NCBI RefSeq assembly: GCF_049800775.1
Contig: NZ_JBNAFR010000014.1
Coordinates: forward strand, 6,515-70,514
Length of the DNA stretch: 64,000 nt
Reading direction: 5' to 3'
DNA from: Dinoroseobacter sp049800775
Lineage (GTDB): Bacteria > Pseudomonadota > Alphaproteobacteria > Rhodobacterales > Rhodobacteraceae
The notes beneath the pieces were generated by a model, which ran no database searches, had not been told where the DNA came from, and saw nothing but the letters and a program-made list of their open reading frames with translations. Positions 1-7,286 of this stretch are shown piece by piece (within the stretch, counting starts at the first letter, position 1; every line of letters begins with the position of its first letter). Made by a program: the position numbers and the translations under genes.

Positions 1-633
1 CTGCTCGATGGCGGCCTCAAGATCGTCAAAGTACCGGGCCTGACCATTTTCTAGGACGATCGCGGCGTCACACATCTGGCGGATCTGCGAGGTCGAGTGG
101 CTGACCACGATGGCGCCTGCATTTTCCATGCGCGCCCTGAACAGTTGCGTTGCCTTGGCGCGAAACGCCGCGTCGCCGACGGAGGTGACCTCGTCCACCA
201 GATAGGTTTCAAAGCCGATCCCCATGGAGACCCCGAAGGCCAGCCGCGATTTCATCCCTGAGGAATAGCTGCGCAGGGGCAGGCGGAAATGTTTGCCGAG
301 CTCGGCAAAATCCTCGACGAAATCGCTCAGAGAGTCGGTGTCGACCCCGTAGACCCGGGCGATGAACTTGGTGTTCTGGGCCCCGGTCAGATCCCGGTGA
401 AAGGAGCCTGCAAACCCCACGGGCCAGGAGATCGAGCCCGTGGACAGGATCCGTCCGGATGTGGCATCCATGGTTCCCGCGATCATCCGCAACAGGGTCG
501 ATTTTCCTGCCCCGTTGCGCCCCAGCAGGGCGACGGAGGTGCGCGAGGGGATCGTCAGGTTGACGTTCTGCATGATCATCTTGGACTGACCATGCAGCAC
601 GAAGCGTTTGGTGAGGTTCTCGAACCGGATCAT
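1..633 (-). CDS. kpsT: Capsular polysaccharide ABC exporter, ATPase subunit (partial)
   Basis: ATP-binding subunit of an ABC exporter for capsular or exopolysaccharide; it would power the KpsM-type permease at 2609-3454 from the cytoplasmic face. The reverse strand reads MIRFENLTKRFVLHGQ, then a Walker A (GRNGAGKS), the signature YSSGMKSRL and a Walker B YLVDEVTSVGD followed by the switch His (VVSHS). That order and spacing are those of the KpsT/Wzt group. The 211 codons present are close to the usual length of about 215-220, so only a few C-terminal residues are lost at the window edge. The ATG at 631-633 is the first plausible start. The upstream kpsE stops 31 bp before it, so the two probably share a transcript. 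Separating KpsT from Wzt would need the missing C-terminus, because Wzt proteins carry an extra carbohydrate-binding domain. Confidence 0.93.
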   Translation of the reverse strand, partial: MIRFENLTKRFVLHGQSKMIMQNVNLTIPSRTSVALLGRNGAGKSTLLRMIAGTMDATSGRILSTGSISWPVGFAGSFHRDLTGAQNTKFIARVYGVDTDSLSDFVEDFAELGKHFRLPLRSYSSGMKSRLAFGVSMGIGFETYLVDEVTSVGDAAFRAKATQLFRARMENAGAIVVSHSTSQIRQMCDAAIVLENGQARYFDDLEAAIEQ

Positions 634-664
634 CGCGTCTCGCCCCTGCTCCGCCGCGTCTGGC

Positions 665-2374
665 TCAGCGCCGGTCCCGCAGGGAATAGGCCACCAGCGC
701 CGTGATCGACCAGGCCAGGAAGGAAAAGAGCGTGATCAGCCCCAGCAGGAAGCCGCGCTCGGGATATTCCGCACGTTCCGCCAGGGTCGGGCGGATATGG
801 GCGGCGAGATAGCGGCTCTGGCGGCGGGCCTCGTTGCGGGCCGCGTCAAAGGCCGCGAGGGCGGCCACATAGCTCTGCTGGGCAAATTCCAGATCCACGG
901 CCAGGGTCTCGTACTCGCCCACCAGATCGGCAAAGACCGAGCGCTCATCGGAACTGCCTCCGCCCAGGCCCATCTTGCGGCGCTCTTCGTCGATACGGCG
1001 CTCGATCACCTCCACGCGCAGCTCACCCTGGGTGATCCGCGGATCGCCGGACCGCGTGGTTTCACGCAGCAGATCCACCTCGATCAGCGCATCGGCCAGC
1101 TGGGCCTCCAGATTGGTCAGAAGCCCCATCTGGCTCTGGGTGTCGATGGTCGGATCGACGATCTGGGTGCGGTTGCGGAACGCATTCAGCGCGACCCGCG
1201 CCTCGCGCAGCCGGACCACCGCCTGATCGAGCTCGTCGCGGGCATAGCGGATGGCATCCTCCCGGGCGAGCGTCGAGAGCTCGTTGATCATCGCGCTGCT
1301 CTTGTCGAAGATCGCCTCGGCGATGGCCTGCGCATCCCGGGGCGCAAAGGCCAGCACCCGCAGATCCAGAAGCCCCGAGCCACTGTCGTAATAGATCGCC
1401 ACCTTGCGTTCCCAATGGGCCACCAGATCCTCGATCGTGCCCGGAGCCTCATAGGCAAAGATCGGATCCACGGCCGGGTCTGCCCGGCTCCACATCTCGC
1501 GCAGGTCGAGCTCGGCATCGATATTGGCGACCAGCTCCTGGCCTTGCAGGAACTTGTAGAGGATATCCGTATCCGAGCTGGACGAGCCCGACAGTTCCGT
1601 CACCCCGCCCAACAATTCGATCGCCGAGCCGATCTCTTCGGTGCGCACGGAAAACCCCACATAGGAGGCGTATTGGTCCACGGCCCGGGTCCAGAGATAG
1701 CCCGCCGAGATCCCCATGGGCAGCAGGACCATGGCCACAAAGCTCGCCAGAAGCAGCACATGCCGCCGCGCGCCCCGGGCCGGTTGTGCCGGGGGCGGGA
1801 CAGGTGCCGGGGCGGCCGCTTGGGCCGGGGCCGGAGCCTGTTGCGCGCGGGCCGGAGCCTGTTGCGCGCGGGCCGGAGCCGCGCCGCCCTGGGCGGCGGC
1901 CTGACCCGGACGCGGTCCCGGCGCCTGGCCTGGCCGGGCCTGTCCCTGTCTCGGACCCGGTTTGGCCCCGGGGTGCGGCCCTGCTTTGGCAGGAGGCGGT
2001 GTCTGGCCCTGCGCTGCGCCCGGTTGACCCCCGGGTTTGGCTTGCGGCTTTGCCTGGGGTCTGTCCGGGGACTTGCTCTGCGCGGGACCTTTGCCGGGGG
2101 CCTGCGCGGGACCTTTGCCGGGAGCCTGCGCGGGACCTTTGGCGCCGGGCTGTGCGGCGGCGCCCGGCGGCTGAGCCTTGGGCGGCTTGGATTTCTGCTT
2201 GGGGGCGGGCTGCGGCGGCTGGGCCTGTGCCGGGCGTCCCTGCCCTGCGGCCACGGGTTCGGGTCCGGGCTGGGGGGCTGCAGGCTGCTGCGGCGCGGCC
2301 TCGCCCTTCGGGCCGGCAGGGGCGGGTTTGACGGGATCTGACGGCACGGGCGGGGACGCTTTCGGTTGGGTCAC
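665..2374 (-). CDS. kpsE: Capsule polysaccharide export inner-membrane protein, KpsE/BexC family
   Basis: Periplasm-spanning polysaccharide co-polymerase of an ABC-dependent capsule exporter. It would link the KpsMT transporter to an outer-membrane channel. Of 569 residues, about the first 200 are an Ala/Pro/Gln/Lys-rich disordered region. Then come a membrane helix (HVLLLASFVAMVLLPMG), a periplasmic domain with DILYKFLQGQELV and LLDLRVLAFAPRDAQAIAE, a long coiled coil (about 330-520), and a C-terminal helix ending YSLRDRR. Helix-coil-helix is the KpsE/BexC plan; the long N-terminal tail is an addition. The start is taken as the GTG at 2372-2374 (VTQPKASPP), because residues upstream of it look like shadow translation. 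The tail contains exact in-frame DNA repeats. It lies just upstream of kpsT on the same strand and is divergent from kpsM. Confidence 0.9.
   Translation of the reverse strand: MTQPKASPPVPSDPVKPAPAGPKGEAAPQQPAAPQPGPEPVAAGQGRPAQAQPPQPAPKQKSKPPKAQPPGAAAQPGAKGPAQAPGKGPAQAPGKGPAQSKSPDRPQAKPQAKPGGQPGAAQGQTPPPAKAGPHPGAKPGPRQGQARPGQAPGPRPGQAAAQGGAAPARAQQAPARAQQAPAPAQAAAPAPVPPPAQPARGARRHVLLLASFVAMVLLPMGISAGYLWTRAVDQYASYVGFSVRTEEIGSAIELLGGVTELSGSSSSDTDILYKFLQGQELVANIDAELDLREMWSRADPAVDPIFAYEAPGTIEDLVAHWERKVAIYYDSGSGLLDLRVLAFAPRDAQAIAEAIFDKSSAMINELSTLAREDAIRYARDELDQAVVRLREARVALNAFRNRTQIVDPTIDTQSQMGLLTNLEAQLADALIEVDLLRETTRSGDPRITQGELRVEVIERRIDEERRKMGLGGGSSDERSVFADLVGEYETLAVDLEFAQQSYVAALAAFDAARNEARRQSRYLAAHIRPTLAERAEYPERGFLLGLITLFSFLAWSITALVAYSLRDRR
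1830..1880. repeat. 21-bp in-frame tandem repeat in kpsE
   Basis: A 21-bp unit is present exactly twice (1830-1850 and 1851-1871), followed by the first 9 bp of a third copy. On the coding strand it encodes repeats of APARAQQ in the disordered N-terminal region of the KpsE-like protein. Because the unit is a multiple of three, a change in copy number would change tail length without a frameshift. Confidence 0.85.
2081..2144. repeat. 24-bp in-frame tandem repeat in kpsE
   Basis: A 24-bp unit occurs at 2081-2104 and 2105-2128 with one mismatch, and the first part of a third copy follows to about 2144. It encodes the repeated segment KGPAQAPG in the N-terminal tail of the KpsE-like protein. Like the 21-bp array it preserves the reading frame. 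Confidence 0.8.
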
Positions 2375-2608
2375 GGGACGTCGTCCTCTGAAACGAAGGG
2401 AGGGCAGGCCTGCGCGGGCGCCTCTTCTCCGTGCTACAGAAAAACTTCGACCTTTGCCAGCGCCGGACCCCGGGCTGTCCTGTGACCCAGCGCCCCTGCC
2501 CGGCCCCGCGTGGCGTTTGGTCCGGACCGCCGCCCGCCGTGCAAATTGTAATTGTGCCGGGCTTGGGCCATACCAAGAGCCAGTTTGTCCCAATCGGTTC
2601 GGCCCGTC
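2375..2608. promoter_or_regulatory. Divergent intergenic region between kpsE and kpsM
   Basis: These 234 bp separate the start codons of the leftward kpsE-kpsT pair and the rightward kpsM. Divergent promoters for the two halves of the exporter must lie here or in the adjacent 5' ends. The middle holds an AT-richer patch around 2535-2560. I could not identify convincing -35/-10 pairs or an operator by eye. Confidence 0.45.
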
Positions 2609-3454
2609 ATGAGCCCCCCACCCGCCTCAGACACCCCCGTTGCCACGGCCCCGCCGTTGACACCGAAGCTGCGTCCGGTGGGGCGACGGTCCTTTGCCAC
2701 CCTGCGCACCATCATTGCCCTGATGCTGCGCGAGATGGCGACCACCTATGGCCGGTCGCCGGGGGGGTATATCTGGGCCGTGCTGGAGCCCGTGGGCGGG
2801 ATCGCCCTGCTGACCCTGGTCTTCTCGGCGGGCTTCAAGTCGCCGCCCATGGGGACCGTGTTCGTGATCTTCTATGCCACGGGCCTGATCCCCTTCCTGA
2901 TGTTTCTGGATGTGAGCGGCAAGCTGGCCCTGTCGATCCTGTTCTCGCGACAATTGCTGGCCTATCCGGGCGTCACCTATATCGATGCGCTGATCGCGCG
3001 GTTCATCCTGAACACGCTGACCCATCTGATGGTGGCCTATATCATCTTCACCGGGATCCTGCTGTTCTTCGACACGCGAACCACGCTGGAGCTTGACCGG
3101 ATCGCCCTCGGCTTTGCCATGACCATGGCGCTCGCGCTGGGTGTCGGGACGATGAACTGCTTTCTGTTTTCCATGTTCCCGGTCTGGCAGCGGGTCTGGT
3201 CGATCCTTACGCGTCCGCTCTTCATCCTGTCCTGCATCTTCTTTCTCTACGAGTCGGTCCCGGATCTCGTACGCGACTACCTGTGGTATCTGCCCACGGT
3301 GCATCTGACCGGGATCATGCGCAGCGCCTTCTATGTCGGTTATGACGCCTCCTATGTCAGCCCGACCTATGTCTTCGTGGTCAGCGGGGTGTTGATGGTA
3401 ACGGGCCTCGTCTTCCTGCGCCGCTATCACCGCGAAGTCCTGAACAATGCCTGA
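2609..3454 (+). CDS. kpsM: Capsular polysaccharide ABC exporter, permease subunit
   Basis: Membrane subunit of the ABC polysaccharide exporter, partner of the ATPase at 1-633. The 281-residue product has a cytoplasmic Pro-rich lead, then the ABC2-type segment FATLRTIIALMLREMATTYG followed by GGYIWAVLEPVGGIALLTLV. This 'LMLREM..TYGR..GGYLWA.LEP' start is diagnostic of KpsM/BexB permeases. About six hydrophobic helices follow, ending RRYHREVLNNA. The ATG at 2609 is chosen because the protein aligns with the family from there; an upstream in-frame ATG at 2552 would add 19 non-family-like residues. Its last 8 bp overlap the start of the following glycosyltransferase, so the two are co-transcribed and probably translationally coupled. 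Confidence 0.92.
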   Translation: MSPPPASDTPVATAPPLTPKLRPVGRRSFATLRTIIALMLREMATTYGRSPGGYIWAVLEPVGGIALLTLVFSAGFKSPPMGTVFVIFYATGLIPFLMFLDVSGKLALSILFSRQLLAYPGVTYIDALIARFILNTLTHLMVAYIIFTGILLFFDTRTTLELDRIALGFAMTMALALGVGTMNCFLFSMFPVWQRVWSILTRPLFILSCIFFLYESVPDLVRDYLWYLPTVHLTGIMRSAFYVGYDASYVSPTYVFVVSGVLMVTGLVFLRRYHREVLNNA

Positions 3455-4397
3455 GCCCGCCCCGCAGGGCGGCGCGCATATCCGCATTCTCATGGGCACC
3501 TATAATGGCGGGCGGCATCTGCGGGCCCAGCTCGACAGCTTCGCCGACCAGACCCATGGGGACTGGTCGCTCTGGGTTTCCGATGACGGCTCGCAGGATG
3601 ACACGCGCGCGGTGCTGGCCGGGTTTGCCGCCGATCACCCGACCCGGCAGATCCGCCTGCTGGAGGGGCCGGGCCAGGGGGCTGCGGCGAATTTCCTGTC
3701 GCTCCTGTGCCATCCGGAGCTGCCCCGGGACGGGGCGGTGATCGCGCTTTCGGATCAGGATGACGTCTGGATGCCCGACCGGCTGGCCCAGGCACAGGCC
3801 CATCTGGCGCGCCATCCGGCGGAGGCCTGCGTGCTCTATGCGGCCAATACGGTGCTGACCGACCCGGCCCTCACCCCGATCCGCCAGATCCGCAGCCGCG
3901 GCGCGGATCCGGGGTTCGAGAACGCGCTGGTGCAGAACATCATCGCGGGCAATACCGTGGCGCTCAGCCCGGCCGCGGCGGATCTGGTGCGCCGCGCCGC
4001 GCCCCCGGGCCCGGTGCCCTATCACGACTGGTGGCTCTATCTGCTGATCACCGGCGCGGGCGGAACCGTGGTCTATGACCGGGGCCAGCGGCTCTATTAC
4101 CGTCAGCATGAGGGCAATGTGCTGGGCGCCCATCGCGGGGCGCGGGCCGGGCTGCGCCGGATCTGGCTGAGCGTGAACGGCACTTATCGCGGCTGGGTGC
4201 AGGACAATCTCGCCGCCCTCTGGGCCGTGGCCGAGCATCTGACCCCGGATCACCGGGCACAGGTGGCGCGGCTGCGGGCGGATATGGGCCGGGCGGGCCC
4301 GCGCCGGGTGCGGGCCCTGCGCGAGGCGGGCATTCGCCGCGACAGCCCGGCGGGGCGCGCGGCGCTGACCCTTCTGGCCCTGACCGGCCGGATCTGA
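3447..4397 (+). CDS. Family 2 glycosyltransferase (rhamnosyltransferase-like)
   Basis: Predicted cytoplasmic GT-A fold glycosyltransferase of 316 residues that would add one sugar to the growing polysaccharide repeat unit. The N-terminus HIRILMGTYNGGRHLRAQLDS and the motif WVSDDGSQDDT are the GT2 nucleotide-binding start. SDQDDVWMPDRL (about residues 102-113) carries the metal-binding acidic cluster, and YHDWWLYLL fits the acceptor-side region of RfbF/WbbL-like rhamnosyltransferases. The ATG at 3447 overlaps the end of kpsM by 8 bp. Donor and acceptor cannot be read from sequence; rhamnose is plausible because the rml genes are on the same replicon. Confidence 0.88.
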   Translation: MPEPAPQGGAHIRILMGTYNGGRHLRAQLDSFADQTHGDWSLWVSDDGSQDDTRAVLAGFAADHPTRQIRLLEGPGQGAAANFLSLLCHPELPRDGAVIALSDQDDVWMPDRLAQAQAHLARHPAEACVLYAANTVLTDPALTPIRQIRSRGADPGFENALVQNIIAGNTVALSPAAADLVRRAAPPGPVPYHDWWLYLLITGAGGTVVYDRGQRLYYRQHEGNVLGAHRGARAGLRRIWLSVNGTYRGWVQDNLAALWAVAEHLTPDHRAQVARLRADMGRAGPRRVRALREAGIRRDSPAGRAALTLLALTGRI

Positions 4398-4500
4398 TTG
4401 GGCATCTGACCGGGCCTCTGGCTGGGCCTGTAACTGGGGCCTCTGACTGGCGGGTCCGATTGGGGCTTTGACTGGGACTTGACCGGGGGGCTCTGATCGG
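4398..4500 (+). repeat. Degenerate short repeats between glycosyltransferase and manC
   Basis: Directly after the glycosyltransferase stop, about 100 bp consist of imperfect units of roughly 10-14 bp sharing a core like TGACYGGG or TGGCTGGG. At least six copies can be followed by eye. No open frame there looks coding. The block ends before an AT-richer stretch (4567-4620) that probably holds the manC promoter. Its origin and function are unknown. Confidence 0.5.
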
Positions 4501-4645
4501 GCGCCCGGAGCCGCCCCCTGAGCGGGTTTGCGCGCCTGGATCCATGGGGGCAGGACGGGCTTGCCGGGACTGGCTAATGATTGGTTAACTTCGAGCCGTT
4601 ATCGAGATCTTAACGACTGTCTTCCGGCGAGGAGCCGACACGACC

Positions 4646-6091
4646 ATGATCACCCCTGTCATCCTGTGCGGCGGGTCGGGCACCCGGCTCTGGCCCCTCT
4701 CGCGCAAGAGCTACCCCAAGCAATTCGCCCCCCTGGCCGGGGCGGATCACAGCCTGTTTCAGGCGGCGGCAGGGCGGCTCGCGGGGGCCGCAGACGGGCA
4801 GATCGCCCCGCCGGTCGTCGTCACGGGCGAAGAATTCCGCTTCATCGCCGCCGAGCAGCTGGCCGGGATCGGGCAAGAGGAGGCGACCCTCCTGATCGAG
4901 CCCGCCGCGCGCAATACCGGGCCTGCGGTGCTGGCCGCCGCCCTCTGGCTGGAGGCGGCGGATCCCGAGGCGCTGATGCTGGTGATGCCCTCGGATCATG
5001 TGATCCCCGATGCGGCCGCCTTTGCCGAGACCGTGGCCGGGGCGGTCCCCGCTGCCCGGGCGGGCCGCATCGCCACCTTCGGCATCGCCCCGCACCGGGC
5101 GGAGACGGGCTATGGCTGGCTCGACCCGGTCCCGCCCGCCCCCGGCGAGACCAACCAGAGCGTGCGCCCCCTGCGGGGCTTCGTGGAAAAACCCGATACC
5201 GCCCGTGCGGAGGCCATGCTCGATGCGGGCGGATATCTGTGGAATGCGGGCATCTTCCTCTTCTCGGTGGCGACCCTGCGCGCCGCGGTGGCCGCCCATC
5301 TGCCCGCCCTGCTCGACCCGGTGGCCGAGGCGGTCGCGGGGGCGCGGGCGGATCTGAACTTCTACCGGCTCGACCCGGTGCCCTGGGCCCGGGTGCCCGA
5401 GATCTCGATCGATCACGGGGTGATGGAGCGGGCCGAAAACCTGAGCGTGGCCCCCTATGACGGGGCCTGGTCCGATCTGGGCGACTGGGAGGCGGTCTGG
5501 CGTCAGGCCGGTCCCGATGCCCGCGGCGTGGTCACCGAAGGCCCGGCCACAGCGCTGGATTGCGACACCACCCTGCTGCATTCCGGGGCGGACGGGCTCG
5601 AGGTGGTGGGGCTTGGCCTCAAGGATACGGTGGTCGTGGCCCTGCCCGATGCGGTGCTGGTGGCCGATGCCTCCCGCACCCAGGAGGTGCGCGACGTGGT
5701 CGACACGCTCAAGGTCAAGCGCGCCCGTCAGGCCGAGACCTTTGCCCGGGATTACCGTCCCTGGGGCTGGTTCGAGACCCTCGCCCTGTCCGAGCGGTTT
5801 CAGGTCAAGCGGATCGTGGTCAAGCCGGGCGGCGCGCTCTCGCTTCAATCCCATCTGCACCGGGCCGAGCACTGGATCGTCGTCGAGGGCACGGCCCAGG
5901 TCACCGTGGGCAACGAGGCCCGGCTCGTGGCCGAGAGCCAGTCGATCCACATCCCTCTGGGGGCGCGGCACCGGCTCGAGAACCCGGGCAAGGTGCCCGT
6001 TGTGCTGATCGAGGTGCAGACCGGCACCTATCTGGGCGAGGATGACATCATCCGCCACGAGGACCTTTATGCCCGGGCTTGCGCGGAATAG
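4646..6091 (+). CDS. manC: Mannose-1-phosphate guanylyltransferase / mannose-6-phosphate isomerase
   Basis: Bifunctional type II enzyme that makes GDP-mannose from mannose-1-phosphate and GTP and isomerises fructose-6-phosphate to mannose-6-phosphate. Its 481 residues match the family length. The N-terminal nucleotidyltransferase domain has GGSGTRLWPLSRKSYPKQF, MPSDHV, FVEKPD and YLWNAGIFLF. The C-terminal cupin isomerase domain (about 365-481) has RPWGWFETL, FQVKRIVVKPGGALSLQ, HRAEHWIVVEGTA and IHIPLGARHRLENPG. The ATG at 4646 is preceded by GAGGAG at about 4630-4635. No phosphomannomutase (manB) is seen in the window, so that step must be encoded elsewhere. It is rightward, with a glycosyltransferase downstream. 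Confidence 0.96.
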   Translation: MITPVILCGGSGTRLWPLSRKSYPKQFAPLAGADHSLFQAAAGRLAGAADGQIAPPVVVTGEEFRFIAAEQLAGIGQEEATLLIEPAARNTGPAVLAAALWLEAADPEALMLVMPSDHVIPDAAAFAETVAGAVPAARAGRIATFGIAPHRAETGYGWLDPVPPAPGETNQSVRPLRGFVEKPDTARAEAMLDAGGYLWNAGIFLFSVATLRAAVAAHLPALLDPVAEAVAGARADLNFYRLDPVPWARVPEISIDHGVMERAENLSVAPYDGAWSDLGDWEAVWRQAGPDARGVVTEGPATALDCDTTLLHSGADGLEVVGLGLKDTVVVALPDAVLVADASRTQEVRDVVDTLKVKRARQAETFARDYRPWGWFETLALSERFQVKRIVVKPGGALSLQSHLHRAEHWIVVEGTAQVTVGNEARLVAESQSIHIPLGARHRLENPGKVPVVLIEVQTGTYLGEDDIIRHEDLYARACAE

Positions 6092-6260
6092 CGCCACGAG
6101 AGGCGGCAAACCCTGTCTGATCCTGTTCCTTTCGCACCTGCGGCACCGGTCCGAGTTGCCTGCCCGCCTGCCATGGGGGACAAGAGCGAAAACTGCCCCG
6201 GCCCGGCATCGAGTCGCGGCCTGTGACCAGCCCCCGTGACCAGCCGTGGAGCACATCCCC

Positions 6261-7199
6261 ATGTCCACCCCGTCCTCCGATCCCGGTTCTACCCCGCCCA
6301 CCCAGGGCCAGCAGGCGGCGATCATCATTCCCCATTACAATGACGTGGTGCGGCTGCGCACCTGTCTTGCGGCGCTTGTGCCCCAGATCGCGGCCCTGAC
6401 CCAAGGGGACGGGCCGGGGCCCGTGGACCTTGTGGTGATCGACAATGGCTCGACCCAGGACCTGGACCCGATCATGGCCGATTTTCCCCAGGCACGGTTT
6501 CTGAGCGAGCCGCAAAAAGGCGCGGCCCCGGCCCGCAATACCGGCGTGCGCGAGAGCACGGCGCCTTGCCTGTTCTTCATCGATGCCGATTGCGTGCCCG
6601 ATCCCGACTGGCTGAAAACGGCGCTGGATCTGAGCGGCTGGGACGGGATCATCGGCGGCCGGGTCGACGTCTTTGACGAGACCCCGCCGCCCCGTTCGGG
6701 GGCCGAAGCCTTCGAGACGGTCTTCGCCTTCCCCCAGGAGCAGTATGTCACCCGCAAGAACTTCTCGGTGACGGCCAATCTGCTGACCACCCGCAAGGTC
6801 TTTGAGGATACCGGGCCGTTCGACGGCACCGTGGTGGAGGATAGCGACTGGTGTCAGCGCGCCGTGGCCCGGGGCTGGCCCATCGCCTATCACCCGGAGC
6901 TGGGGGTCGGCCACCCGACCCGCAATGACTGGTCGGCCCTGCGCCGCAAATGGAAGCGGACCACGGCGGAGAATTACTTTGCCGGCGGCACGGATCCGGT
7001 CTCGCGCCTCCGCTGGGCCTTGCGCGCGGGGGCCGTACTGGCCTCGGCGCCGCTGCATATCCCGCGGGTGCTGCGCCATCCGGCCCTGGCTGCGGGTGAA
7101 CGCGCGCCGTGCATCGGCGTGCTGATCCGGCTGCGTGTCCTGCGCGCAGGCTGGATGCTGCGCCAGGCCGTTTTCGGAGAGCGACCGCTCAATACCTGA
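6261..7199 (+). CDS. Family 2 glycosyltransferase
   Basis: Predicted cytoplasmic GT2 enzyme of 312 residues. Motifs in order are AIIIPHYNDVVRLRTCL at the start, VVIDNGS (about 58), KGAAPARNTG, FIDADC (about 105, DxD-type metal site) and VVEDSDWCQRA (about 192, catalytic-base region). The C-terminal part has basic and hydrophobic stretches (RKWKRTTAENYF, RLRWALRAGAVL) that could hold it at the membrane. The ATG at 6261 is chosen because GGAG sits at 6248-6251; a GTG at 6246 in the same frame would add five residues. It follows manC by 169 bp. Sugar specificity is unknown. Confidence 0.86.
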   Translation: MSTPSSDPGSTPPTQGQQAAIIIPHYNDVVRLRTCLAALVPQIAALTQGDGPGPVDLVVIDNGSTQDLDPIMADFPQARFLSEPQKGAAPARNTGVRESTAPCLFFIDADCVPDPDWLKTALDLSGWDGIIGGRVDVFDETPPPRSGAEAFETVFAFPQEQYVTRKNFSVTANLLTTRKVFEDTGPFDGTVVEDSDWCQRAVARGWPIAYHPELGVGHPTRNDWSALRRKWKRTTAENYFAGGTDPVSRLRWALRAGAVLASAPLHIPRVLRHPALAAGERAPCIGVLIRLRVLRAGWMLRQAVFGERPLNT

Positions 7200-7286
7200 G
7201 ACCCCTGGGGGCTTGCCGCGACAGCCCGATGCGCCCCGATGTGCCGCAAGACCGGGAACCGGGCGATCCGGATCCCGGCCCCGGTT

